A DNA stretch of 64,000 nt, taken from the NCBI RefSeq assembly GCF_016598595.1, contig NZ_CP066786.1:3185501-3249500 (forward strand), in the 5' to 3' direction. The notes under the pieces are model-generated. The model was not told the DNA's origin. It did not search any database and saw only the letters and a program-made list of their open reading frames with translations. This stretch comes from Martelella lutilitoris (GTDB lineage: Bacteria; Pseudomonadota; Alphaproteobacteria; Rhizobiales; Rhizobiaceae). The position numbers and the translations under genes were made by a program. Shown in pieces: positions 44,738 to 53,682 of this stretch. Within the stretch, counting starts at the first letter, position 1; each line of letters opens with the position of its first letter.

Positions 44738-46024
44738 TTATTGGAAGACAGCGTCCGGATTGTCCAGGCTGTCGGAGCCTTCCAGTTCAATCTGGCCGAG
44801 TTCAAGTGCTGCAATCGCACGCTCGATCGACGGGGTCTGCGCGATCAGTCCGTCGATGGCGGCCTGAACGGTGGCATTGCCTTGCGTATTGCCTTCGCCA
44901 ATCATCTGGTCATAGGCCTCGACGTTATTGGCGCGCGACGCCATGGCTTCCATCGCCTCGACCGTGTCGACGAGCTTCGCCTTGATTTCCTCATCCAGCG
45001 CCGCGTCCTTGGCAGCAACCAGATCGGAGACCGAAGCGCCGGTCATTTCCGTGCCGTCAACGCGAACGTAGTCGCCGGTATAGGCCTGCAGGATGCCGAT
45101 GACATCGTTCAGGTGCGAGGCGTGGGTGTTGTCGGAGAAGCAATCATGTTCTTCTTCCGGATCATGCAGCAGCAGGCCGAGCTTCATGCGCTCGCCGGCG
45201 AGTTCGCCATAGGAGAGCGAGCCCATGCCCGTCAGGATGGCGGCAACGCCGCGTGTCGGATCCTCGGTCACATAGGCGTAGGCCTCGCCGCCTTCTTCCC
45301 AGGCCGCCACGATATCTTCCAGATCGGAAATCAGCAGCTCGGACGCAGCCGAGAGATAGGCGGCGCGGCGGTCGCAATTGCCGTTGGTGCAATCATCGCC
45401 CGAAAGATAGTCTGTGTAGGAGCGCTCGCCCGCGCCGGCATCCGTGCCGTTCAGGTCCTGGCCCCAGAGCAGGAATTCGATGGCGTGATAACCGGTCGCG
45501 ACATTGGCCTCGATACCGCCGGCCTCATGCAGCGTGTTGGCCAGAAGATCCGGCGTGATCTCGCTGGCATCGACCGGCTCGCCGTTGATCTCGATTTGCG
45601 GATTGGCGATTACATTGGCGGTGTAGAGCGTGTTCTCGTCGCTTTCCATGCCGTAGGAGGCATCGACGTAGTCGATCAGGCCCTCGTCCAGCGGCCAAGC
45701 ATTGACCTTGCCTTCCCAGTCGTCAACGGCCGGATTGCCGAAGCGGTAGACCTCGGTCTGCTGATAGGGAACGCGGGCGGCAATCCATGCTTCCTTGGCG
45801 GCGGCCTGCGTCTCTTCGCTCGGGGCCTCGATGAAGGCCTGGATTGCCTTGTCGAGTTCCTGCGCCGTCGTCAGGCTGTCCTGATATTTGGCATGGGCGA
45901 CACCGGCATAATGCTTGACGACCTCTTCCGGCGTCACGTCCGCCGCAAAGGCCGGCATGGCCGCAAGAGCGGTCGAGGCCGCAAAAGCGGAAAGCGCAAC
46001 GCGCATGGTTGTCGTGCGTTTCAT
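44738..46024 (-). CDS. Imelysin (IrpA-like) periplasmic protein
   Basis: A 428-residue imelysin with a signal peptide (residues 1-28, ending AFA). The canonical metal motif GYHAIEF (GxHxxE) is intact near residue 183, within LLWGQDLNG. Two imelysin repeats bracket the middle. Family members bind iron or haem and serve in iron uptake. It is the first gene of a four-gene operon imelysin, DUF1111, imelysin, DUF1513, and a candidate operator palindrome lies upstream. Confidence 0.93.
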   Translation of the reverse strand: MKRTTTMRVALSAFAASTALAAMPAFAADVTPEEVVKHYAGVAHAKYQDSLTTAQELDKAIQAFIEAPSEETQAAAKEAWIAARVPYQQTEVYRFGNPAVDDWEGKVNAWPLDEGLIDYVDASYGMESDENTLYTANVIANPQIEINGEPVDASEITPDLLANTLHEAGGIEANVATGYHAIEFLLWGQDLNGTDAGAGERSYTDYLSGDDCTNGNCDRRAAYLSAASELLISDLEDIVAAWEEGGEAYAYVTEDPTRGVAAILTGMGSLSYGELAGERMKLGLLLHDPEEEHDCFSDNTHASHLNDVIGILQAYTGDYVRVDGTEMTGASVSDLVAAKDAALDEEIKAKLVDTVEAMEAMASRANNVEAYDQMIGEGNTQGNATVQAAIDGLIAQTPSIERAIAALELGQIELEGSDSLDNPDAVFQ

Positions 46025-46106
46025 GAATCCCTCTCCTTCAATGAGTTCACGATTGGTTGATCGCGGCCTACATGAAGGAAAAACAAACTTGTGTCAAATA
46101 ATCCAG

Positions 46107-46124
46107 TTATTGAACGAACAATAA
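46107..46124. promoter_or_regulatory. Candidate operator of the imelysin operon
   Basis: TTATTGAACGAACAATAA is a 6-6-6 inverted repeat (TTATTG and CAATAA arms) 83 bp before the first imelysin start. Its position fits a promoter operator for an iron-responsive factor (Irr, RirA or Fur-type), but it does not match a consensus that I can state with confidence. Confidence 0.4.
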
Positions 46125-46175
46125 GCAGAAAGGCCGCATATCGGCCTTGATGATCGTCAAGGCAAAGCGCTGAAA

Positions 46176-47471
46176 TCAGGATTTCCGGACCAGAATCGCA
46201 CAGAAGAACCCGTCGGTCCCGGTTGCCGCCGGCGTCAGGGTGGCAAAGCCTGCGCCGGAGACATGAGGCCGCGCCGCGACGCCGGGGAACATGGCGGGCC
46301 AGACGGTCTCGACATCCACGGCCGCAAAGCCGCTGCCCGTCTCGCCTTGCAGGAACCGCGTGATCTGATCCTGATTTTCCGCCGGCAGAAGCGAACAGGT
46401 GACGTAGACCATATGCCCGCCCGGCTTGACGAAGCGCGCGGCATCGACAAGCACCTCGGCCTGCTGGGCGGTGCGCTCCTCGAGGTTCTTCTCCGAAAGC
46501 CGCCATTTGATGTCCGGCCGGCGGCGCCAGGTGCCGGTGCCCGTGCAGGGTGCGTCGACCAGAACATGATCGAACCGCGCCTCAAGGCCGGAAAGCCCGT
46601 CCAGCGCGTCGTGGACCTGTACATTGCGCGTGCCCGCCCGCTTCAGCCGCTCGATGATCGGCGCAAGCCGGGTGCGGTCGGCGTCATAGGCGTGCACCTG
46701 CCCGGCATTCTCCATCGCAGCTGCCAGCGCCAGCGTCTTGCCGCCGCCGCCCGCGCAGAAATCAAGCGCCTGATCGCCGGCCTTCGCCCCGACCAGTTTC
46801 GCCACGATCTGCGAGCCCTGGTCCTGCACCTCGAACCAGCCCTTCTGGAAAGAAAGCTCGGCGGTGACATTGGGCAGCCGGTCCGGCCCGCTTCCGGGCG
46901 GAATGCGGATCGCCTCGGGCGCGATGCCGCCCTCGCCTGCGCCGCTGCGGACAAGGGCCTTCAACACCTTCTCGCGCGTGGCCTTCAGCGTGTTGACGCG
47001 CAGGTCCAGCGGCGGCCGCAGGTTCAGCGCTTCGGCTTCAGCCAGCCAGTTCTCGCCGAAATTCTCCTTGAAGGCCGGCAGAATCCACGCGGGCAGATCG
47101 CCGCGCACATGATCCGGTGCGTTGGCCAGGTTGCGGCTGACAAAGGCCTTGAGCGCGGCATCGGACAAGGGCTCGGGCGCGAACTTGTCGCCATCCAGCC
47201 GTTCGGCCAGCGCCTCGGGCGCAATGCCCCATTGCCGGAAGAGGACGGCATGGGCAAGGGCTGCCGAACTATCGTCATCCATGAGCCAGGCGTGGGAAAG
47301 CTTCAGCCGCAGCGCGTCATAGACGATATTGCCGATGGCCGCGCGATCGCCGGAGCCGGCAAACCGATGCGCCGTGCCCCAGTCCTTCAGCGCATTGGCA
47401 ATCGGCCGCCGCCGCTCTTCGACATCCGTCAGAATTTCGATCGCGCCTTGAAGACGCCCGCCGATGCGCAT
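46176..47471 (-). CDS. RsmB/NOP2-family RNA (cytosine-5) methyltransferase
   Basis: A 431-residue rRNA methyltransferase with an N-terminal NusB-like part and a C-terminal catalytic domain. The SAM motif is DFCAGGGGKTLAL, the active-site cysteines are in VDAPCTGTGTWRR and TCSLLPAEN. It methylates C967 of 16S rRNA if an RsmB orthologue. The start at 47471 (MRIGGRLQGA) is used although the frame is open further. It is separated from the iron operon by 151 bp and from ubiB by a 400 bp repeat-containing gap. Confidence 0.9.
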   Translation of the reverse strand: MRIGGRLQGAIEILTDVEERRRPIANALKDWGTAHRFAGSGDRAAIGNIVYDALRLKLSHAWLMDDDSSAALAHAVLFRQWGIAPEALAERLDGDKFAPEPLSDAALKAFVSRNLANAPDHVRGDLPAWILPAFKENFGENWLAEAEALNLRPPLDLRVNTLKATREKVLKALVRSGAGEGGIAPEAIRIPPGSGPDRLPNVTAELSFQKGWFEVQDQGSQIVAKLVGAKAGDQALDFCAGGGGKTLALAAAMENAGQVHAYDADRTRLAPIIERLKRAGTRNVQVHDALDGLSGLEARFDHVLVDAPCTGTGTWRRRPDIKWRLSEKNLEERTAQQAEVLVDAARFVKPGGHMVYVTCSLLPAENQDQITRFLQGETGSGFAAVDVETVWPAMFPGVAARPHVSGAGFATLTPAATGTDGFFCAILVRKS

Positions 47472-47874
47472 GGTTATGCTCCGTGGGATGAGAATAGGCT
47501 TAGGGGCTGGTCGCACGCGTTCCATTCTCCCCCCTTGAGGGGACTATGCGGCTCATGTCGGCGTTCAGCCGCGCTTTGCCGCCGCGCTGGCGGTATGCTT
47601 TGTCCCTCCCCGCCCTCGGCGTCATCCTCGGGCTTGACCCGAGGATCCAACCCCGCAAACCAGAGCGGCAACGCAGGTTTGTTCGAGCTCGACGGCGCAA
47701 TATGGCGGTGCGACCGATACGCCGCCCGCAGAGAGAGGTGATTTGATCCTCGGGTCAAGCCCGAGGATGACGCTGCGGAGGGAGGAAAGGCCGCAGAAAC
47801 CTCGCCAGGGCAAGATTGAACCAAATCATGTAGGTGGCGGAGAAACGCCGCCGCACCGAAAGAACACGCCGCCA
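47472..47874. other. Intergenic region with palindromic repeats
   Basis: A 400 bp gap with no convincing gene. Small overlapping frames in it are only repeat shadows. It carries the inverted repeat pair described separately at 47620-47772. Nothing else is recognised. Confidence 0.7.
47620..47772. repeat. Inverted pair of REP-like palindromic elements
   Basis: A 28 bp element (47620-47647) recurs as an exact inverted copy (47745-47772) with 97 bp between. Each copy contains the self-complementary CCTCGGG-CTTGA-CCCGAGG. This sequence type is a widespread intergenic palindrome in rhizobial genomes, similar in manner to REP/RIME elements, and can form a cruciform or a long mRNA hairpin. Confidence 0.85.
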
Positions 47875-49464
47875 TCAAAAGACCGCCACCGAAGCCACCA
47901 CGGCGATATAGACCATCACCGCCGCAATCAGCCACAGCGCCACCCGGCCCGAGCGCGTATGCCGCGCTTCGGCGCGGCCGATCGCCTCGGCCGTATTCTC
48001 GTCAAAGCGCAGGCCCTTGTCGCTCATGGCGATGATCTCGTTGTGGAATTTCTCCGTTTTGTCGGCGATTTCCGGGATCGCCTCGGCGATCTTGAGCACC
48101 GCGTGCATACCCTCGCGCATGTCGGCGAGCACGCGTTTCGGGCCGAGATTTTCCTCGATCCACTTGCCGACCACGGGCTCGGAGGCCTTCCACATGTTGA
48201 AATGCGGATCGAGCATGCGCGACACGCCCTCCACCACCACCATGGTCTTCTGCAGGTTGATGAGTTGCGTCTGCGTCGACATCTCGAAAATCTCGGTGAT
48301 CTCGAACAACAGCGTCAAAAGCTTGCCCATGGAGATCGTCTCGGCCGACTGGCCATGGATCGGCTCGCCAATGGCGCGGATCGCCTGGGCAAAGGATGCC
48401 TTGTTGTGGTGCGCGGGAACATAGCCCGCCTCGAAATGGGCTTCCGCCACGCGCATGTAATCGCGCGTGATGAAACCGTAGAGGATCTCGGCGAGCACCC
48501 GCCGTTCCTTCTTTCCGAGCCTGCCGACAATGCCCATGTCGACGGCGACAATCATGCCGTCATTGTCGACGAAGAGATTGCCGGGATGCATGTCGGCGTG
48601 AAAAAAGCCGTCGCGCAGCGTGTGGCGCAGGAAAGACTGGATCAGCGTGACCGCCAGTTCCTCCAGGTTATGCCCTGCCTTCTTCAGCCCTTCGAGGTCC
48701 GACATCTTGACGCCGTCGATCCATTCCATGGTGACGACATCTCGGCCGGTACGCTCCCAGTCCACCTTCGGCAAGCGGAAACCGGGATCCTCGGCCGTGT
48801 TCTCCGTCATCTCGGAAATGGCCGCCGCCTCGAGCCGCAAGTCCATCTCGATCTTGGTGGTCTGCTCCAGCGTGCGGGTGATATCAACCGGGCGCAGCCG
48901 TCGGCTGGAGCGGATGAAGCGCTCCTGCATGCGCGAGACCAGATACATCGCGCCGAGGTCTTCCTGAAAGCGCTGGCGGATGCCGGGGCGGATCACCTTG
49001 ACGGCGACCTTCTGCCGGCAACCGTCGCGATCCAGCACTTCGGCCGGATGCACCTGCGCGATCGAGGCGGCAGCGATCGGATCGCCAAACGATGTGTAGA
49101 GCTCCTCGACCGGGCGACCGAGCGAATTGCGGATTGTCGCCTTCGACGCCTCGACCGAAAAGAACGGCATGCGGTCCTGCAACTGCGCCAGATCATTGGC
49201 GAAGCCATCGCCGACCACATCAGGCCGGGTCGCGAGGAACTGGCCCATCTTCACATAGGAGGGACCGAGCCGCGAAATCGCCTTGCCCAGGCGGTCGGAA
49301 CGGTCCTTCTTGCGCGCGCTCGGCCGGGCAAACGGCACGAGAAGCGCCTTCACCAGCCGCGCATAGGCCGGCAGGCCTTCCGACGGCAGCGCGTTGATCA
49401 CGCCTTCGCGGGCCAGCACCCAGCCAACGCCGAGCAGATTGAAATAGGATCGTAACGCGCCCAT
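47875..49464 (-). CDS. ubiB: UbiB ubiquinone biosynthesis atypical kinase
   Basis: A 529-residue ADCK/UbiB-family protein, membrane-bound through the C-terminal pair of hydrophobic helices (about residues 495-525). Landmarks are the KxGQ motif in SYVKMGQFLA, the alanine-rich loop AAASIAQVHPAEV, and the catalytic DMHPGN and DMGIVG. UbiB is needed for ubiquinone synthesis, probably assisting lipid head-group precursors. It starts 9 bp after ubiE ends, forming the usual ubiE-ubiB pair. Confidence 0.95.
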   Translation of the reverse strand: MGALRSYFNLLGVGWVLAREGVINALPSEGLPAYARLVKALLVPFARPSARKKDRSDRLGKAISRLGPSYVKMGQFLATRPDVVGDGFANDLAQLQDRMPFFSVEASKATIRNSLGRPVEELYTSFGDPIAAASIAQVHPAEVLDRDGCRQKVAVKVIRPGIRQRFQEDLGAMYLVSRMQERFIRSSRRLRPVDITRTLEQTTKIEMDLRLEAAAISEMTENTAEDPGFRLPKVDWERTGRDVVTMEWIDGVKMSDLEGLKKAGHNLEELAVTLIQSFLRHTLRDGFFHADMHPGNLFVDNDGMIVAVDMGIVGRLGKKERRVLAEILYGFITRDYMRVAEAHFEAGYVPAHHNKASFAQAIRAIGEPIHGQSAETISMGKLLTLLFEITEIFEMSTQTQLINLQKTMVVVEGVSRMLDPHFNMWKASEPVVGKWIEENLGPKRVLADMREGMHAVLKIAEAIPEIADKTEKFHNEIIAMSDKGLRFDENTAEAIGRAEARHTRSGRVALWLIAAVMVYIAVVASVAVF

Positions 49465-49473
49465 GAGCCGTGC

Positions 49474-50250
49474 CTAAAGCTTCCAGCCTGAGTGAAGGGC
49501 GGCAATGCCGCCCGAATAATTGGTGAATTTGACGCGCGAGAAACCGGCGCGCTCGATCATCGCGGCAAAATCCGTCTGGCTCGGGAACTTGCGGATCGAT
49601 TCGACCAGGTACCGGTAAGGCTCGCCGTCGCCGGCGACCGCCTTTCCGACGAGCGGAATGGCATGGAAGGACCAGGCCTCGTAGACCTTGTCGAGGATCG
49701 GCGCCTCGACCTCGGAAAATTCCAGCACCAGAAGCCGCCCGCCGCGCTTCAAGACGCGGTAGGCTTCAGACAGCGCCTTGTCGATATGCGGCACATTGCG
49801 GATGCCGAAGGCGATCGTATAGGCATCGAAGGTCTTGTCGTCGAACGGCAGGTCCTCCGCATTCGCCTCGACGAAGGTGAGGTTGCGGGAAAGCCCCTTC
49901 TTCGCCGCCCGCTCCTCGCCGACGGCAAGCATCGAGCCGTTGATGTCAAGCACCGTGGCCCGCGCCAGCCCGCGCGAGGCCTTGACGACGCGAAACGCGA
50001 TATCGCCCGTGCCGCCGGCAACGTCGAGCACGCGGTAATCCGGGTTCGGCGGCGGATTGAGCGCGCTCACCATGCCGTCCTTCCAGGCGCGGTGCAGGCC
50101 TGCCGACATCAGGTCGTTCATCATGTCGTAGCGCTTGGCGACCTTGTGGAAGACGTCGTTGACGAGCGGCTGCTTTTCGCCATCAGCGACGTCCTTGAAG
50201 CCGAAAGAGGTTTCCATGCCGCCCTGCGCACCGGTCCGGCTTTCAGCCAT
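49474..50250 (-). CDS. ubiE: Ubiquinone/menaquinone C-methyltransferase
   Basis: A 258-residue class I methyltransferase that methylates the demethylated quinone ring. The SAM motif is [15 protein letters not shown] and family blocks [18 protein letters not shown] and [13 protein letters not shown] are present. First gene of the ubiE-ubiB pair, divergent from mutM by 140 bp. Rhizobial genomes keep this gene next to mutM and dnaA. Confidence 0.96.
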   Translation of the reverse strand: MAESRTGAQGGMETSFGFKDVADGEKQPLVNDVFHKVAKRYDMMNDLMSAGLHRAWKDGMVSALNPPPNPDYRVLDVAGGTGDIAFRVVKASRGLARATVLDINGSMLAVGEERAAKKGLSRNLTFVEANAEDLPFDDKTFDAYTIAFGIRNVPHIDKALSEAYRVLKRGGRLLVLEFSEVEAPILDKVYEAWSFHAIPLVGKAVAGDGEPYRYLVESIRKFPSQTDFAAMIERAGFSRVKFTNYSGGIAALHSGWKL

Positions 50251-50390
50251 ATTCGCACCTATCTGTTACCCGATTGAAATTTCAGGCGAGCATAGCGAAA
50301 GCCGAAACCTTGCGCTATTGCTGTCGCCCGCCGACAGTGCGGCTATAAACCGAAACGGAATAAAGCGAAACGCCAAAGGCTTAAAATAAG

Positions 50391-51281
50391 ATGCCGGAAC
50401 TGCCCGAAGTCGAAACCGTCCGCCGCGGACTGGCGCCCGCCATGGAGGGTCGCCGGATCGAGAAGCTCGTTCTCAACCGCGCCGACCTTCGCTTTCCCTT
50501 CCCCGAAAACCTTGTCGATACTGCGGCGAACAGAACCATTGTCGCCCTGGGGCGAAGGGCGAAATACCTGCTGATCGACCTCGATGACGGCACCACAATC
50601 ATCGCCCATCTCGGCATGTCGGGTTCCTGGCGCGTCGAGGAGGAGGACGATGCCCACCTGCCGGGCCGGTTTCATGCGCCGCGCAACGTCAAGGCGCTGC
50701 ATGACCACGTGATCTTTCACCTTTCCGGCGCTCCGGCGCGGCGCATTGTCTACAACGATCCGCGCCGTTTCGGCTTCATCAAGCTTGCGCGCAAGGCAAT
50801 GCTGGAAGCAGACCCGGCCTTTGCCGACCTCGGACCGGAGCCGACCGGCAACAGTCTCGATGCCGATTTCCTCGCCACTCGCTTTGCCGGCAAGACGCAA
50901 GCCGTCAAATCCGCACTCCTCGACCAGCGCAATATCGCCGGCCTCGGCAATATCTATGTCTGCGAGGCCTTGTGGCGCGCGCGGCTTTCGCCCTTTCGCG
51001 CCGCGGGCCGCCTCGTCACGCCGAGGGGAAGGCCGAAGGAAGGGCTGAAGAGGCTTGTCCCGGCAATCCGCGCCGTCATTGCCGAGGCGATCGAGGCCGG
51101 GGGCTCGACGCTGCGCGACCACCGCAGGACGGACGGCACGCTCGGCTATTTCCAGCACTCCTTTTCCGTCTACGACCGCACCGGCGCGCCCTGTCCGCAT
51201 GAGGACTGCGGCGGCACGGTAGCCCGCGCCGTGCAGGCCGGCCGCTCGACCTTCTATTGTCCGGCCTGCCAGAAGGGATGA
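50391..51281 (+). CDS. mutM: Formamidopyrimidine-DNA glycosylase
   Basis: A 296-residue bifunctional glycosylase/AP lyase that removes 8-oxoguanine and formamidopyrimidines. It starts [14 protein letters not shown], the catalytic N-terminus after methionine removal (Pro1, Glu2). The zinc finger at the C-terminus uses CPHEDC (C-x4-C, as in rhizobial homologues) and CPAC, with the R in GRSTFYCP. The end is convergent with the dehydrogenase gene, 14 bp away. Confidence 0.96.
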   Translation: MPELPEVETVRRGLAPAMEGRRIEKLVLNRADLRFPFPENLVDTAANRTIVALGRRAKYLLIDLDDGTTIIAHLGMSGSWRVEEEDDAHLPGRFHAPRNVKALHDHVIFHLSGAPARRIVYNDPRRFGFIKLARKAMLEADPAFADLGPEPTGNSLDADFLATRFAGKTQAVKSALLDQRNIAGLGNIYVCEALWRARLSPFRAAGRLVTPRGRPKEGLKRLVPAIRAVIAEAIEAGGSTLRDHRRTDGTLGYFQHSFSVYDRTGAPCPHEDCGGTVARAVQAGRSTFYCPACQKG

Positions 51282-51295
51282 TGGGATAGAACGCT

Positions 51296-52288
51296 CTATC
51301 GCCGGTCGATCGGATGGAGCGCCGCGCCCTTTTCCTCGAAGGCGGTGAGGTTGCCGATCGTGGTATGGGCAATGTTATAGAGCGCCTCCTCGGTGAAGAA
51401 GCCCTGATGACCGGTGATCAGCACATTGGGAAAGGTCAAAAGCCGGGCGAAGATATCGTCGCGGATGACGGTGGAGGAGAGGTCGCGGAAGAACAGGTCC
51501 TCCTCTTCCTCATAGACATCGAGCGCCAGGGCGCCGATTCGCCCCGACTTCAGCCCCTCGATGACGGCGAGCGTATCAATGACGCCGCCGCGGCTGGTGT
51601 TGACCAGCATCCTGCAGCGCTGCATGGCGGCGATCGCATCCTCGTCGATGAAATGCCGCGTCTCCGGCGTCAGCGGGCAGTGCAGCGTGATGATTTCCGA
51701 ACGCTCGAGCAATTCGTCCTTTTCGACATAGCGCGCGCCGAGCGCGATGGCCTCCTCGCTCGGATAGGGGTCGAAGGCAAGGATCTTGCAGCCGAAACCG
51801 GAAAAGGCCCGCATTACGTTGCGGCCGATCCCGCCGGTTCCGACCACGCCCACCGTCTTGCCGTGCAGGTCGAAGCCCAGAAGCCCGTTCAGCGCGAAAT
51901 TGCCTTCCCGCACCCGGTTATAGGCGCGGTGGATCTTGCGGTTCAGCGTCATCACCAGCGCCAGCGTGTGTTCGGCAATGGCATAGGGCGAATAGGAGGG
52001 CACCCGGGCGGTCGCCATCTGCAAATGATCGGCGGTCGTCAGATCGAGCCGGTTGAAGCCCGCGCATCTGAGCGCCACGAGCTTGACCCCGGCCTCTTTC
52101 AGCTCTGACAGCGTCGAGGCGCCGAGATCGTCATTGACGAAGGCGCAGACGGCCTTGGAGCCTGCGGCGAGCTTGGCCGTCGGCGCATGCAGCGGCGCCT
52201 CCGTGAACACCAGGTCATGACGCCCCTCATTGGCGGCTTTGAGGAATTCCTCGTCATAGGGCTTGGCCGAAAAGACTGTGACGCGCAT
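51296..52288 (-). CDS. D-lactate/2-hydroxyacid dehydrogenase
   Basis: A 330-residue D-isomer-specific 2-hydroxyacid dehydrogenase. The NAD motif is GVVGTGGIGRNV (about residue 152), and the catalytic Arg, Glu, His are likely in NTSRGGVID, DVYEEE and ITGHQGFFTEEA. The length and the VTVFSAKPYDEEFL N-terminus match the fermentative LdhA type. Convergent with mutM and divergent from rpsT. Confidence 0.9.
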   Translation of the reverse strand: MRVTVFSAKPYDEEFLKAANEGRHDLVFTEAPLHAPTAKLAAGSKAVCAFVNDDLGASTLSELKEAGVKLVALRCAGFNRLDLTTADHLQMATARVPSYSPYAIAEHTLALVMTLNRKIHRAYNRVREGNFALNGLLGFDLHGKTVGVVGTGGIGRNVMRAFSGFGCKILAFDPYPSEEAIALGARYVEKDELLERSEIITLHCPLTPETRHFIDEDAIAAMQRCRMLVNTSRGGVIDTLAVIEGLKSGRIGALALDVYEEEEDLFFRDLSSTVIRDDIFARLLTFPNVLITGHQGFFTEEALYNIAHTTIGNLTAFEEKGAALHPIDRR

Positions 52289-52614
52289 GTTGCTGTACCC
52301 TTTGCCTTCTGTCTTGTGCCGGGGCCGAAGGGGCCTCCGCGGCTCTTAATCCTTCATGAAGTTTAGAACTGACCGGCGCAATGGCAATGGCGCGACACGC
52401 CGCAGCAGGAGCATTGCGGCGAGAGGCCAGCGGCAGCGGCGGGTCTTTTCTTCAATTGTTCATTGACGGACCGTCCGTTTGCCTTTATATGCCCGCACCA
52501 CAGTGTTGAAAGCTGCAAAGCTTCATCGATTGCTCCCGGCAGAAAAGCGACCCTGGCCTTTGACGGCGCGCCGCCGATGCCGGAGCTTGCGACCACATTC
52601 GAAGAGAGACTTAT
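52289..52614. other. Intergenic region with rpsT promoter
   Basis: A 326 bp gap between the divergent dehydrogenase and rpsT genes. It contains a well-spaced sigma-70-like promoter at 52463-52491 (see separate entry) and no convincing gene. The short frames on either strand lack ribosome sites. Confidence 0.6.
52463..52491 (+). promoter_or_regulatory. Candidate rpsT promoter (TTGACG-17-TATATG)
   Basis: TTGACG (52463-52468) and TATATG (52486-52491) are separated by exactly 17 bases, a good sigma-70-type match located 124 bp before the rpsT start. This predicts a leader of about 115 bases in the rpsT mRNA, room for translational feedback. Confidence 0.6.
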
Positions 52615-52881
52615 ATGGCCAATACAACTTCGGCGAAAAAGGCGACGCGCAAAATGGCCCGCCGTACCGCCATCAACAAGTCCCGCCGCTCGCGTGTTCG
52701 CGGCTTCGTCCGCAAGGTCGAGGAGGCGCTCGCAGCCGGCAATCTCGATCAGGCGAAGGAAGCGCTGAAGGCCGCCGAGCCGGAAATCGCCCGCGCCGCC
52801 AGCAAGGGCGTCCTGCATCGCAATACGGCCTCGCGCAAGGTTTCGCGTCTCGCTCAGCGGGTCAATGCACTGAGCGCCTGA
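52615..52881 (+). CDS. rpsT: 30S ribosomal protein S20
   Basis: An 88-residue S20 protein: helical, lysine- and arginine-rich with [17 protein letters not shown] at the N-terminus and [20 protein letters not shown] at the C-terminus. It binds 16S rRNA. It is transcribed towards dnaA but ends in its own strong terminator, so dnaA has an independent promoter. Confidence 0.97.
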   Translation: MANTTSAKKATRKMARRTAINKSRRSRVRGFVRKVEEALAAGNLDQAKEALKAAEPEIARAASKGVLHRNTASRKVSRLAQRVNALSA

Positions 52882-52908
52882 GAGCGAACAGGTATCAGCT
52901 TTTTTAAG

Positions 52909-52934
52909 AACCCGGCCCCTGGCCGGGTTTTTTG
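52909..52934 (+). terminator. Rho-independent terminator of rpsT
   Basis: Stem CCCGGCC (52911-52917) / GGCCGGG (52921-52927), loop CCT, followed by TTTTTTG. A textbook intrinsic terminator 28 bp after the stop. Confidence 0.93.
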
Positions 52935-53682
52935 TTTTTCTTCATAGGCTTGCCCTTCATGACAATCGCGTTTCAGCCACATGTCACAAAAATGACGACT
53001 TTTTTAACGTGATTTCAATAGGTTGCGGGAGGAAGGTCACATTTCAACCAATTTTGGCCCGAATTCGCGCCCCCGAAACGCGTCAAGAGATTTTATTTTT
53101 TCGACCCCGAATCGGCTCCGAAAAATGAGCGCCTTCTGAATCTAGTTGATTCAAAAGCGATTCTTTTGAGAGCCCGGCAAGCGAGTCAAAATCGCCCCCT
53201 TGAGTCAATGCGAGCGGCAGCGATTCGCGTAAAATTCCTTGTTGAAATTGACGGCCGTTCTTGCCTAAATGCTTCCCACATCAGCGGACGGATTGAGCTC
53301 CCGACCTTGTCGGGAGGGGCGCGTTCTCCAGGAGCGTGTTGTCTTCCTGAAGCTGGAAGCGAGGTCGTTTTGGCTTCGTCCTTCCAACAATCATAGGTTG
53401 CACATCGGATTTCTTCGTGAAATCCGGTTCGGTTATTGTGTGCCTTTTTCAGGCCGGAAAGCAAGTGGGGACCAAGACGGACGAGAACGACTGACCGGAC
53501 ACTTTGCGGCCAGCATCACCCTTTACGAGGAAGGGCGCTGGCTTGTGCAGGGATTGTCCCAAGCCCGGCTTTGACCCGGGCAGTTTCAACGAAAGGCCCC
53601 TGACCGGGGTCAAAGGGAAAAACGGGCCGCTAGCGCAAAAAGCGCTTGCGCCTGTGTGATGACTTTCGAAAGGCGGCAAGGA
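52935..53682 (+). promoter_or_regulatory. dnaA leader with seven GANTC sites and two inverted repeats
   Basis: About 750 bp without a gene. It holds seven GANTC sites within 118 bp (53109, 53138, 53148, 53159, 53183, 53202, 53222), the recognition site of the cell-cycle methyltransferase CcrM. A 9 bp inverted repeat CTTTGACCC (53569-53577) / GGGTCAAAG (53607-53615) and a GCGCAA / TTGCGC stem (53633-53638 / 53646-53651) lie near the gene start. No cluster of perfect DnaA boxes is seen, so I do not call it an origin. Confidence 0.7.

Noticed and set aside
47474..47935. Open frame across the intergenic repeat region
   Set aside because: It translates the palindromic repeats and shows no family features or ribosome site; treated as non-coding.
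52935..53682. Possible chromosomal origin upstream of dnaA
   Set aside because: No cluster of perfect DnaA boxes (TTATCCACA type) or AT-rich unwinding element was found; in Rhizobiales the origin often lies away from dnaA.
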